A DNA stretch of 64,000 nt from Clostridium sp. AM22-11AC (GCF_003473545.1 NZ_QUCM01000018.1:12765-76764), one strand, 5' to 3'. Shown: positions 35,454 through 43,770, counted from the stretch's first letter. Made by a program: numbers and translations. Notes: generated from the letters alone by a model not told the origin.

Positions 35454-36488
35454 TTATCTTGCCATCTCACTCTGTGGTCCGGTCTGATTATGGGCCTTGA
35501 TAATGGTCTCGATTTCTTCCAGGTTAGAGGATGGAAGATCTCCAGGAATGGTGTTCTTTACAGCTGCTGTGGCGTTTCCAAAAGCAACTGCCTTCTGGCA
35601 GTCACCACCGCTGCTTAACAGGCCGTAGAGAGCGCCGGAAATATAAGCATCACCACTACCGATACGGTCTACTACTTCAATGTCACGATATGGCTCTTCT
35701 TCGTAGAAAGTATCTCTTGCTGCATCATAGATCACAGAACCAAAGGTATGGCGTTTCGGGCTGTGTACGATACGCTGGGTGGAAGCTACGATAGAGATCG
35801 GATATTCTTCTGTAAAGCTCTTCATCATTTCTTTTGCTGTACCAGTCTTTAAGAAGGTCAGTCTTGCAGTATCTTCAGAGCAGAAGAAGATATCTACATA
35901 AGGAAGGATACGCTCAATGCATTCTCTTGCTTCATCACCCGTCCACAAGTTTCCACGGAAGTTTACATCAAAAGAAACCAGGGTTCCTGCTTCTTTGAAA
36001 CGTTTGATCATCTCAATGGTAGTCTCTCTGATCTTCTCACTAAGAGCCAGAGTAATACCGGTGGTATGGAAACACTTGGAAGCTGTGTATACTTCCTCCG
36101 GGATCTCATCAATATCCAGAGTAAAGAAAGAACTGTTCATACGGTCATAAATAACCTTTGGTTTTCTTGGGTATGCACCGTTTTCATAGTAATAAATACC
36201 TACACGGGCTGATGGAGAATGATCATACATAAAAAAGTCATCACTGACACCAAAGGAACGGATCTTACCTTTCATAAAGCTGCCGATATCATGTGACGGA
36301 AGTTTGGAGATAACACCGGTATGAAGGCCTAACAGAGACGCACCAACTGCTACGTTTAATTCTGCACCGCCTACCTGTTTTACAAATGTATCACCTCTGG
36401 AAAGACGGTCATTGTCTGGTGGTGACAGTCTTAAAAGAAGCTGACCTAATGTCAGCAGGTCAAATGTTCTTCCTTTTATCTCTCCCAT
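35454..36488 (-). CDS. kdgK: PfkB-family sugar kinase, probable KDG kinase (second copy)
   Basis: 344 aa from the ATG at 36488 (AGGAGG 8 nt upstream; the ATG at 36494 is too close to it). Ribokinase/PfkB fold: N-terminal GGAELNVAVGASLLG (about 40), VSFDVNFRGNLW (about 175) and the ATP/anion-hole motif DRIGSGDAYISGALYG (about 285) with the catalytic Asp. The IYYYENGAYPRKPKVIYDR stretch resembles 2-keto-3-deoxygluconate kinases. It follows another KdgK gene, but a terminator-like hairpin separates them. The two share the same layout yet differ widely in sequence, so substrates may differ. Confidence 0.85.
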   Translation of the reverse strand: MGEIKGRTFDLLTLGQLLLRLSPPDNDRLSRGDTFVKQVGGAELNVAVGASLLGLHTGVISKLPSHDIGSFMKGKIRSFGVSDDFFMYDHSPSARVGIYYYENGAYPRKPKVIYDRMNSSFFTLDIDEIPEEVYTASKCFHTTGITLALSEKIRETTIEMIKRFKEAGTLVSFDVNFRGNLWTGDEARECIERILPYVDIFFCSEDTARLTFLKTGTAKEMMKSFTEEYPISIVASTQRIVHSPKRHTFGSVIYDAARDTFYEEEPYRDIEVVDRIGSGDAYISGALYGLLSSGGDCQKAVAFGNATAAVKNTIPGDLPSSNLEEIETIIKAHNQTGPQSEMAR

Positions 36489-36549
36489 TTTCATATCCTC
36501 CTGAAGTTTAAAAAATTTTCATAAACGTATTATTAAAGAAAATTTCTAA

Positions 36550-36604
36550 AGAAAAGGCCTGTCTGAAAATACATTCCAGGAACGCTATTTCCAAACAGGC
36601 CTTT
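36550..36604 (-). terminator. Hairpin/terminator between the two KDG kinase genes
   Basis: AAGGCCTGT and ACAGGCCTT pair around ~30 nt of interior that is itself partly complementary, followed on the minus strand by TTCTTTAG. It could partly terminate after the first kinase gene. Confidence 0.65.
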
Positions 36605-36636
36605 CGGTCTTAATTTTTAACTCTTAAGAAGAGTAA

Positions 36637-37668
36637 TTATCTCTGTACACGACCTGAACCGTCGCCGCCTGCTAAGGTTTCAACTTCTGCACGGGTTACC
36701 AGGTTGAAGTCTCCAGGGATGGTGTGCTTTAATGCGGAAGCTGCTACTGCGAATTCCAGAGCTGCCTTCATATCCTTGCCATCAGCCAGACCGCAGATCA
36801 GACCACCTGCGAAGGAGTCGCCGCCGCCTACACGGTCAACGATTGGAGCGATGTGGTACTTTCTGGAGTGGTAGAATTCACGAGTCTGTCCGTCCATGAT
36901 GCAAGCAGACCAGTCATTGTTGGAAGCGCTGTGGCTTTCACGTAAGGAGCTGATGATGTACTTAAATCCGAACTTGTCAGCCATCTGATTAAAGATGTCA
37001 ACGTATCCAGCTAATTCCAGTTCTCCGGAAGTAACATCAGTGTTGCCTGGCTTGAAGCCAAGAACCTTCTCTGCATCCTCTTCGTTACCGATGCAAACAT
37101 CAACATACTGCATCAGGTTGGTCATAACCTTCTGAGCCTTCTCGGAAGACCACAGTTTCTTACGGAAGTTTAAGTCTACGGAAACAGTTACGCCGTGAGC
37201 CTTAGCTGCCTTTAAAGCTGCCTCAGTCAGTTCGATTGCTGCATCGCTGACAGCTGGAGTGATACCGGTGAAGTGGAACCAGTCAGCATCAGCAAAGATC
37301 TCATCGAAGTTGAACTCATCTGCAGTTGCAGTAGAGATAGAGCTGTGTGCACGGTCATAAACTACGTTGGAAGCTCTCATTGCAGAACCGGTCTCTAAGT
37401 AGTAAATTCCCAGTCTCTCACCGCTTCTTGCGATGTACTTTGTACCTACATTGTATTTTCTTAAAGCTGCTACTGCGCACTCACCGATTGGGTTAGCTGG
37501 TACTGCAGTAACGAACTGTACGTCATGACCATAGTTAGCTAAAGATACAGCTACGTTAGCCTCGCCGCCGCCGTAGTTTACATCAAACTCATCTGCCTGG
37601 ATAAATTTTTCATTATTTGGGGTAGATAATCTTAACATGATCTCGCCCATGGTAACAATCTTTGCCAT
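36637..37668 (-). CDS. kdgK: 2-Keto-3-deoxygluconate kinase (PfkB family)
   Basis: 343 aa. Phosphorylates KDG to KDPG, the substrate of the aldolase encoded just upstream. Motifs: MGEIMLRLSTP at the N-terminus, YGGGEANVAVSLANYG (about 32), LGIYYLETGSAMRASNVVYDR (about 88, the KDG-kinase pattern), VSVDLNFRKKLW (about 160) and the catalytic DRVGGGDSFAGGLICGL (about 280). It sits directly downstream of eda in the same operon, with a compact hairpin between. Confidence 0.92.
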   Translation of the reverse strand: MAKIVTMGEIMLRLSTPNNEKFIQADEFDVNYGGGEANVAVSLANYGHDVQFVTAVPANPIGECAVAALRKYNVGTKYIARSGERLGIYYLETGSAMRASNVVYDRAHSSISTATADEFNFDEIFADADWFHFTGITPAVSDAAIELTEAALKAAKAHGVTVSVDLNFRKKLWSSEKAQKVMTNLMQYVDVCIGNEEDAEKVLGFKPGNTDVTSGELELAGYVDIFNQMADKFGFKYIISSLRESHSASNNDWSACIMDGQTREFYHSRKYHIAPIVDRVGGGDSFAGGLICGLADGKDMKAALEFAVAASALKHTIPGDFNLVTRAEVETLAGGDGSGRVQR

Positions 37669-37703
37669 TTTAATATTCTCCTTAAGATATGTGAAAATTG
37701 ATA

Positions 37704-37732
37704 TTACAGTTCAGCGCATGGCTGAACTGTAA
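37704..37732. repeat. TTACAGTTCAGC hairpin between eda and kdgK
   Basis: Perfect 12-bp stem TTACAGTTCAGC/GCTGAACTGTAA with a 5-nt loop, 15 nt after the eda stop. No T run, so not a plain terminator; similar arms occur at 8482-8575 and 55393-55453. Confidence 0.7.
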
Positions 37733-37747
37733 GAAATTTATTAACAA

Positions 37748-38398
37748 TTATGCTCTTGCTGCTGCTACAGCCTTAACGAATTCCTGAGCCTTTGCAGTTA
37801 CAGCTGCGAAATCACCAGTCTTAGCGCCCTTTGTAAGGCTGCTTCCGGTACCAACTGCGTATGCACCAGCATGGATCCACTTATCAACGTTGTCTACGTC
37901 AACACCGCCGGATGGCATGAACTCACCCTGTGGCAGAGGTCCCTTGAAGGAGCTGATAGCTGCAGGTCCTACGATATTTCCTGGGAAGATCTTGATTACA
38001 TCGCATCCAGCTTCCATAGCGGTAATAGCTTCGCTTGGAGTCATAACGCCTGGCAGCATTGGTACTCTGTAACGGTTGCAAAGCTTGATGGTCTCTACAT
38101 TTAAGCCTGGGCTTACGATGTAGTTAGCACCTGCTAAGATGCAAGCTCTTGCAGTCTCTGGATCCAGAACGGTACCAGCACCGATCACGATCTTGTCATT
38201 GTCTTTATACTTGTCAGCCATCTTCTTGATGAAGCCTACTGGATCACCGTCATCCATAGTCATGGTCAGCTCGATAAAGTTGATGCCACCTTCAATAATA
38301 GCATCTACTACCTTCTCACCCTGCTCATAATTCTTTGCACGTACTACAGCAACCAGGCAGTCTTCTTTCAGTCTTGCTAAAACATGTTCTTTTTTCAT
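37748..38398 (-). CDS. eda: KDPG/KHG aldolase
   Basis: 216 aa class I aldolase splitting 2-keto-3-deoxy-6-phosphogluconate to pyruvate and glyceraldehyde 3-phosphate. Visible are VAVVRAKNYEQG, NFIELTMTMDD (Glu base), GAGTVLDPETARACILAGA (about 72) and DVIKIFPGNIVGP with the Schiff-base Lys (about 137), then SGGVDVDNVDKWIHAGA. First gene of the operon with kdgK; its promoter carries a candidate IclR operator. Confidence 0.95.
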   Translation of the reverse strand: MKKEHVLARLKEDCLVAVVRAKNYEQGEKVVDAIIEGGINFIELTMTMDDGDPVGFIKKMADKYKDNDKIVIGAGTVLDPETARACILAGANYIVSPGLNVETIKLCNRYRVPMLPGVMTPSEAITAMEAGCDVIKIFPGNIVGPAAISSFKGPLPQGEFMPSGGVDVDNVDKWIHAGAYAVGTGSSLTKGAKTGDFAAVTAKAQEFVKAVAAARA

Positions 38399-38423
38399 TT
38401 TTCTTCTCCTTCTTTCGATGAGG

Positions 38424-38455
38424 TTCGTAAATACGAATTAATTTCATATTTACGA
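38424..38455. promoter_or_regulatory. Candidate IclR (KdgR-like) operator upstream of eda
   Basis: Inverted repeat TTCGTA-N2-TACGAA at 38424-38437 and a partial second copy (TTCATATTTACGA) to 38455. It lies just downstream of the eda promoter, where binding would block transcription. TCGTA half-sites also occur upstream of the iclR gene. Confidence 0.55.
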
Positions 38456-38466
38456 TTTATACTTAA

Positions 38467-38495
38467 ATTTTAATAGTTACCAACTGATTTGTCAA
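38467..38495 (-). promoter_or_regulatory. Predicted promoter of eda-kdgK
   Basis: On the minus strand TTGACA and TAAAAT with 17 nt between them. Confidence 0.75.
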
Positions 38496-38531
38496 CAGCA
38501 AAACAGATAAATTATTATCTTTTATCCTGTT

Positions 38532-39290
38532 TTATTTACCCAAAAATCCCAAAAGTCTTGAAAGCGCTTTTGCCTTCTCGCAAACCAGCCTTCCTAAGGC
38601 GTCATAATCCTCTGTAGGCTTGTAAAGACTGGACACACTGATGGCCCCGATCACATTCCCATCCGGGCCGAAAACAGGGGAACCTACACATTCCATATGT
38701 TCCTCCAACTCCCTTGCGTCAAAGGCGTATCCATTTTCCCGGACCCGATCCAGTTCTTCTATGAAATGAGTCTTGTCCTGAATGGTACGCTGGGTATGGG
38801 GACGGAAATTGATCCGGTCTGCTAAGGCATCCCGCTCTTCCTGCTCCATATTTGCCATAATGGCCTTTCCAAGGGAAGTACAGTACAATGGGTTCTTGGT
38901 TCCTACAGTCGCTGTTGTGATAATGGGATTTTCCGGCTCAAATTTACAGATGTAAACAATAGAGTCATCTGAACGCACTCCAAAGAATACGGTCTTTCCC
39001 ACTTCTTTCGCAAAAGCTTTTAATACAGGATCAATGGTACCGATAAAATCCAGGTTATTTGTATAATTAATTCCTACACGATAAGCAGTAAGTCCGATGG
39101 TATAACGCTGCTTCTGCCCCTTTACCACATGGACCATACCTGTATGTGCCAGTGTTGTGATAATGTCATAGGCGCTGGTCTTTGGAAGTTCTAACTTCTC
39201 ACAGATCTCATCCAGTGTAATACCATCCGGCTTTTTGGAAACCATTTTCAGTATATCCACTGTGCGCAGCGTTGTCCGGTTTAATTTCAT
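38532..39290 (-). CDS. IclR-family regulator, probable KdgR
   Basis: 252 aa. N-terminal winged HTH (residues 5-65: TTLRTVDILKMVSKKPDGITLDEICEKLELPKTSAYDII) and C-terminal IclR effector domain (about 75-250: TVFFGVRSDDSIVYICKFEP, YCTSLGKAIMA, GYAFDARELEEHMECVGSPVF, GAISVSS). Located between the eda-kdgK operon and uxaA, so it most likely senses KDG or KDPG and controls hexuronate use. Confidence 0.9.
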   Translation of the reverse strand: MKLNRTTLRTVDILKMVSKKPDGITLDEICEKLELPKTSAYDIITTLAHTGMVHVVKGQKQRYTIGLTAYRVGINYTNNLDFIGTIDPVLKAFAKEVGKTVFFGVRSDDSIVYICKFEPENPIITTATVGTKNPLYCTSLGKAIMANMEQEERDALADRINFRPHTQRTIQDKTHFIEELDRVRENGYAFDARELEEHMECVGSPVFGPDGNVIGAISVSSLYKPTEDYDALGRLVCEKAKALSRLLGFLGK

Positions 39291-39342
39291 TTATGTTCCT
39301 CCTGCATCAGGTTCTGTCGATCATATATGTCTTTTGTATTTG

Positions 39343-39374
39343 GTCGTATATATGTTTCTTATACGCATATACGA
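39343..39374. promoter_or_regulatory. Candidate IclR autoregulatory operator
   Basis: TCGTATATATG (39343-39353) and CGCATATACGA (39364-39374) form an inverted repeat with a 10-nt spacer between the iclR promoter and its start codon; the TCGTAT half-sites match those before eda. Confidence 0.5.
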
Positions 39375-39386
39375 TTTTCTTCTTTT

Positions 39387-39415
39387 AGTATAGCGCATCC
39401 TGAAACAGATTACAA
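39387..39415 (-). promoter_or_regulatory. Predicted promoter of the IclR gene
   Basis: On the minus strand TTGTAA and TATACT with 17 nt between them. The spacer is part of a GCGCATC hairpin (39393-39422). Confidence 0.55.
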
Positions 39416-39504
39416 GATGCGCTTTTGTTTTCCTGGCACAGTCAGATCAAATTCCGTTGCCGGTCATGCAACGCATGAACCGTAACTGTTTTGTTCACTA
39501 ATAC

Positions 39505-40989
39505 TTACAGAGTTACACCCTGTTTGAAGATTGCCATATCATGAAAACCGGCTGCTTCTGATTTAACCTTGCGTCCGGAAGCAACTTCCAATACATAGTT
39601 TAACAGATCCTGTGCCAGTTCTTCTTTGGTCTTATCCTCTACCATCTGTCCCGCATTGAAATCGATCCAGTTGGACTTGTGTCCTGCAAGCTTGGAGTTA
39701 CTGGAGATCTTTACAGTTGGAACAGGGGAAGCAAACGGAGTGCCGCGGCCGGTAGTAAACAATACCATATGAGCGCCGGATACTGCCAGCGCAGTTGCTG
39801 CTACCAGGTCATTTCCAGGTGCGCTTAAGAGGTTTAATCCCTTAACCTTAACTGGCTCCGCATACTCTAATACACCCTTTACTAAAGAACTTCCTGACTT
39901 CTGGGTGCATCCTAAGGATTTATCCTCCAGAGTAGAGATACCGCCCTTCTTGTTACCTGGGGATGGGTTCTCATAAATAGTCTGGTTGTGGCTGGTAAAG
40001 TAGTTCTTGAAGTTGTTGATCAGAGCTACGGTCTTGTCAAAAAGCTCCGGAGTTGCGCAGCGGTTCATTAACAGAGTCTCTGCACCAAACATTTCCGGAA
40101 CCTCTGTTAAAATAGTAGTTCCGCCCTTGCTTACTAACAGATCAGAGAAAGCACCAACTACAGGGTTTGCAGTGATACCGGAAAGTCCGTCAGAACCACC
40201 GCACTTCATACCGATGATCAGTTCGCTTGCGTCGATCTTCTCTCTGGAGAATGCGTTTGCATAGGTTGCCAGTTCTTCCAGGATACCCATAGCGGTCTCC
40301 ATCTCATCTTCTACATCCTGGCACTGTAAGAATTTAACACGCTGCTCATCATACTCGCCAATGTAATCCATTAATACAGGAATATTGCTGTTCTCGCAGC
40401 CAAGTCCTAATACCAGAACACCTGCTGCATTTGGATGATGGATCATGTCTGCCAGAACTTTTCTGGTGTTTTCCTGGTCATCACCCATCTGGGAACATCC
40501 ATATGGATGCTGGAATGCAATGATATCTTCTACATTTCCGCCTACAAACTTCTTTGCAGCAGTCTCAAGAGCCTTTGCAATAGAGTTTACACAGCCAACA
40601 GTTGGAACGATCCAGATCTCATTACGGATACCGACTTTTCCGTCTGCTCTGCGGTAGCCGTCAAAGTATACATGCCCAGATGGCTCTACGTCCTTGCTTC
40701 CTTCTGGTTTATACTCATAAGAAAGAACATCGCCTAAAGCGGTCTTTACATTATGAACATGTACCCATGCGCCTTTTTCAATAGCTTCTTTTGCGTAGCC
40801 GATACGGAAACCGTATTTAACTACCTCTTCACCCTGTGCAATGGCACGAAGGGCAAATTTATGTCCCTGTGGGATATCCTGGACCAGAGTTACCTTTTCT
40901 CCTGCTACATCCAGGGTCTCTCCTTCATTTAAAGGACGAAGAGCAACGGCAACGTTATCATTCTGATTGATCTTGACAATGTCCTGCAT
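39505..40989 (-). CDS. uxaA: Altronate dehydratase
   Basis: 494 aa from the ATG at 40989 (AGGAG about 11 nt upstream); an in-frame start at 41037 adds 16 unconserved residues. The N-terminal ~90 residues are a SAF domain (HKFALRAIAQGEEVVKYG), and the rest is the UxaA/GarD dehydratase core (GYRRADGKVGIRNEIWIVPTVGCVN, FQHPYGCSQMGDD, GLGCEN, MKCGGSDGLSGITANP). It dehydrates altronate to KDG using iron. Galactarate dehydratase is possible by family, but uxaC, kdgK and eda nearby favour altronate. Divergent from a LacI gene, with two candidate operators between. Confidence 0.92.
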   Translation of the reverse strand: MQDIVKINQNDNVAVALRPLNEGETLDVAGEKVTLVQDIPQGHKFALRAIAQGEEVVKYGFRIGYAKEAIEKGAWVHVHNVKTALGDVLSYEYKPEGSKDVEPSGHVYFDGYRRADGKVGIRNEIWIVPTVGCVNSIAKALETAAKKFVGGNVEDIIAFQHPYGCSQMGDDQENTRKVLADMIHHPNAAGVLVLGLGCENSNIPVLMDYIGEYDEQRVKFLQCQDVEDEMETAMGILEELATYANAFSREKIDASELIIGMKCGGSDGLSGITANPVVGAFSDLLVSKGGTTILTEVPEMFGAETLLMNRCATPELFDKTVALINNFKNYFTSHNQTIYENPSPGNKKGGISTLEDKSLGCTQKSGSSLVKGVLEYAEPVKVKGLNLLSAPGNDLVAATALAVSGAHMVLFTTGRGTPFASPVPTVKISSNSKLAGHKSNWIDFNAGQMVEDKTKEELAQDLLNYVLEVASGRKVKSEAAGFHDMAIFKQGVTL

Positions 40990-41097
40990 GGTCTTTAATC
41001 TCCTATCTTTGTTTTTGTACTCAGGAAACCTTCCCAAAATAAAATCTGTTGCAAAAGATTCCGGAATACATTTGATTTATTTTAACTACAGATCACT

Positions 41098-41113
41098 TTG
41101 TAAGTGCTTACAA
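41098..41113. promoter_or_regulatory. Candidate LacI-family operator (uxaA side)
   Basis: TTGTAAGTGCTTACAA, a near-perfect 16-bp palindrome, about 110 bp before uxaA. Confidence 0.7.
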
Positions 41114-41154
41114 TCATTCTACCTATTTTCTACACAGAAGTCAATAGAAAACTG

Positions 41155-41183
41155 TTGCAATCTTTATTAGTAGTATGTATAAT
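41155..41183 (+). promoter_or_regulatory. Predicted promoter of lacI-uxaC
   Basis: TTGCAA and TATAAT with exactly 17 nt between them; transcription should begin at about 41190. Confidence 0.75.
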
Positions 41184-41193
41184 AGACTTAGCG

Positions 41194-41207
41194 TGTAAGC
41201 GCTTACA
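41194..41207. promoter_or_regulatory. Candidate LacI-family operator (lacI side)
   Basis: Perfect palindrome TGTAAGCGCTTACA overlapping the predicted start of transcription, the position for direct repression; its core CG centre is typical for LacI-family sites. The companion site is 95 bp away. Confidence 0.78.
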
Positions 41208-41228
41208 GAATGTGAGGTGGATTACTGA

Positions 41229-42233
41229 ATGAATATATATGACGTTTCTGAGCGCGCAGGCGTTTCCATTGCTACGGTTTCCCGTGTACTCAACGGCAAT
41301 CCCAACGTAAGTGAACGCACCCGCAAGAAGGTTCTGGCTGTAATGGATGAGTTGGGTTATACCCCCAATGTTTTTGCCAGGGGACTGGGACTTGATACCA
41401 TGCAGACCATCGGTATCATGTGTTCTGACTCTTCTGATCCTTATCTTGCTGAGGCGATCTACTATCTGGAGCGGGAACTGCGCAGTCATAATTATGATTC
41501 TATCCTCTGCTGTACCGGTTACGACCTGGATGTAAAACAGAAGTATTTTAATCTGCTTCGCTCCAAGCGCGTGGATGCTATTATCCTGGCAGGTTCCAAA
41601 TTTGTGGAAATGCGTTCCCGGGATAATAATTATATTATAGAAGCTGCCGCAGACGGACTTCCTGTAATGTTAGTAAACGGTTATCTGGAAGGAAAGAATA
41701 TCTACAGTACTGTCTGTGATGATTATGCCTCTATGTATGATGCCACATTACAGCTGATCCATTCAGGACACAGCCGTATCCTTTATCTTTACACCAGCGT
41801 TTCCTACAGCGGTGTTAATAAGATGGAGGGCTACAAAGCAGCATTGAAAGAAAATCGTATCCCGGTTGAGGACTCCATGATTCATCAATGTTCCAAGAGT
41901 TTTGAAAATTCCAGGGATCTTCTTTTAAGCCTGAAAGAAGAAGGGCTGAAATTTGACGCAGTTTTGGCTTCTGACGATTCACTGGCCGTAGGAGCCGTAA
42001 AATATGCCCATACAGCCGGTATTTCCATGCCGGAAGAGCTTAGTATTATCGGGTATAATAATTCTCTCCTGGCACGTTGTACAGATCCGGAGATCACATC
42101 CATTGACAGCAAGGTAGAAGCACTTTGCACCACTACTGTCAATACTTTAATGGGGGTTTTCAGTGGCGCTAATGTCCCAAACCGGACAACCATCGCCTCT
42201 GCTTTAATAAAAAGAAAAACCACAAACTTTTAA
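41229..42233 (+). CDS. LacI-family transcriptional regulator
   Basis: 334 aa. HTH and hinge at residues 1-60 (NIYDVSERAGVSIATVSRVLNGNPNVSERTRKKVLAVMDELGY), then a periplasmic-binding-like effector domain (QTIGIMCSDSSDPYLAEAIYYLE, LCCTGYDLDVKQKYFNLL, DAIILAG, VLASDDSLAVGAVKYAH). Cotranscribed with uxaC (29-nt gap) and divergent from uxaA; probably represses both until a hexuronate-derived inducer binds. Confidence 0.93.
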   Translation: MNIYDVSERAGVSIATVSRVLNGNPNVSERTRKKVLAVMDELGYTPNVFARGLGLDTMQTIGIMCSDSSDPYLAEAIYYLERELRSHNYDSILCCTGYDLDVKQKYFNLLRSKRVDAIILAGSKFVEMRSRDNNYIIEAAADGLPVMLVNGYLEGKNIYSTVCDDYASMYDATLQLIHSGHSRILYLYTSVSYSGVNKMEGYKAALKENRIPVEDSMIHQCSKSFENSRDLLLSLKEEGLKFDAVLASDDSLAVGAVKYAHTAGISMPEELSIIGYNNSLLARCTDPEITSIDSKVEALCTTTVNTLMGVFSGANVPNRTTIASALIKRKTTNF

Positions 42234-42262
42234 ATTCCAATTTTAAAGGAGGATTTACCACT

Positions 42263-43678
42263 ATGAAACAGTTTTTGGACAAGGACTTCTTATTATCCAC
42301 AGACATGGCAAAAACAATCTATCATGATTACGCAGAAAATATGCCGATCTTAGACTATCACTGCCATATCAACCCACAGGAGATCTATGAAGACCGTAAG
42401 TTTGAAAACATTACCCAGGTATGGCTGGGCGGCGACCATTACAAATGGCGTCAGATGCGTTCTAACGGTGTTGATGAGAAATACATTACCGGCGACGGCA
42501 CAGACAGAGAGAAATTCCAGGCATGGGCTGAGACAATGCCTAAACTGATCGGCAACCCACTGTATCACTGGAGCCACTTAGAGTTAAGAAGATACTTTGG
42601 ATACGAAGGCTACTTAAACGGCGATACTGCTGAGGAAGTATGGAACCTGTGCAACGCTAAGTTACAGGAAGACTCCATGACTGTCCGTAACCTGATCAAG
42701 CAGTCTAACGTTACTCTGATCTGCACCACTGATGATCCTGTTGACTCTCTGGAATGGCACAAGAAACTGGCTGAAGATACTACTTTTGATGTACAGGTTC
42801 TGCCAGCATGGCGTCCAGACAAGGCTATGAACGTAGAGAAGCCAACTTTTGCTGCTTACATGGATCAGTTATCCAAGGTCAGCGGTGTTGAAGTAAAAGA
42901 TTTCGCATCCTTAAAGGAAGCTTTAAAGAACCGTATGGATTTCTTTACTTCCATGAAGTGCTGTGTATCTGACCACGCATTAGAGTATGTTATGTACGTT
43001 CCAGCTACTGAGGATGAAGTAAACGCTATCATCGCTAAGGGCTTAAAGGGCGAAGCAATCTCCAGAGAAGAAGAATTAAAGTACAAGACCGAGTTCATGC
43101 TCTTCGTTGCAAAAGAATACACCAAGAGAAACTGGGTTATGCAGCTTCACTACGGATGCAAGCGTGACAACAACGCTTACATGTTTGACAAGTTAGGCGC
43201 AGATACCGGTTACGACTGCATCAACAACTACGCTCCAAGCGCACAGATGGCAGATTTCTTAAATGCATTAAGCGCAACCAATGATATTCCTAAGACTATC
43301 ATTTACTCCTTAAATCCAAACGACAACGCTTCCATCGGCACCATCATCGGCTGCTTCCAGGAGAAATTCCCAGGAAAGATCCAGCAGGGTTCCGCTTGGT
43401 GGTTCAATGATCACAAGGTAGGTATGACCGATCAGATGGTATCCCTGGCTAACTTAGGCTGCCTGGGCAACTTCATCGGTATGCTGACCGACTCCAGAAG
43501 CTTCTTATCCTACACCAGACATGAGTACTTCCGTCGCGTTCTCTGCGCACTGGTTGGCGGCTGGGTAGAAAACGGCGAATATCCGGCAGATATGAAGTCC
43601 TTAGAGTCCATCGTTAAGGGCATCAGCTACAACAACGCTGTTCAGTACTTCGGATTTGATCTGGATGTTGTGAAATAA
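42263..43678 (+). CDS. uxaC: Uronate isomerase (glucuronate/galacturonate isomerase)
   Basis: 471 aa, full length. Interconverts glucuronate and fructuronate, or galacturonate and tagaturonate. The N-terminal MPILDYHCHINPQEIYEDRKFENITQVWLGGDHYKWRQMR holds the metal-binding HxH and is diagnostic; ICTTDDPVDSLEWH, HYGCKRDNN and LTDSRSFLSYTRHEYFRR follow. AAGGAGG precedes the ATG. Codon choice is noticeably more restricted (many TTA, GGC, AAG, ATC) than in the neighbouring regulator, suggesting high expression. Confidence 0.97.
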   Translation: MKQFLDKDFLLSTDMAKTIYHDYAENMPILDYHCHINPQEIYEDRKFENITQVWLGGDHYKWRQMRSNGVDEKYITGDGTDREKFQAWAETMPKLIGNPLYHWSHLELRRYFGYEGYLNGDTAEEVWNLCNAKLQEDSMTVRNLIKQSNVTLICTTDDPVDSLEWHKKLAEDTTFDVQVLPAWRPDKAMNVEKPTFAAYMDQLSKVSGVEVKDFASLKEALKNRMDFFTSMKCCVSDHALEYVMYVPATEDEVNAIIAKGLKGEAISREEELKYKTEFMLFVAKEYTKRNWVMQLHYGCKRDNNAYMFDKLGADTGYDCINNYAPSAQMADFLNALSATNDIPKTIIYSLNPNDNASIGTIIGCFQEKFPGKIQQGSAWWFNDHKVGMTDQMVSLANLGCLGNFIGMLTDSRSFLSYTRHEYFRRVLCALVGGWVENGEYPADMKSLESIVKGISYNNAVQYFGFDLDVVK

Positions 43679-43691
43679 ATAGGGACAACGA

Positions 43692-43741
43692 ACGAATTGT
43701 CTGCGCAAGCAGACAGTAGAGTGCGTCAGCACGGAATTCGT
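43692..43741 (-). repeat. Two-hairpin element with outer stem, copy 2
   Basis: On the minus strand: outer stem ACGAATT/AATTCGT, hairpin 1 GTGC-TGAC-GCAC, linker TCTACT, hairpin 2 GTCTGC-TTGC-GCAGAC. The order, the first loop and the linker match copy 1 (35194-35240), while the stems differ by paired changes. It sits between the convergent uxaC and niaR genes. Confidence 0.75.
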
Positions 43742-43770
43742 GAGTCTAATCGTGAGTCTACACCAGATGC

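Noticed and set aside
39393..39422. GCGCATC hairpin read as terminator of uxaA
   Set aside because: No T run follows on the minus strand; the stem coincides with the spacer of the iclR promoter. The T-rich side faces the plus strand, where no gene reads in.
39440..39490. Further copy of the TTACAGTTCAGC hairpin
   Set aside because: CGGTCATGC/GCATGAACCG forms a small hairpin, but the arms do not match the family well enough.
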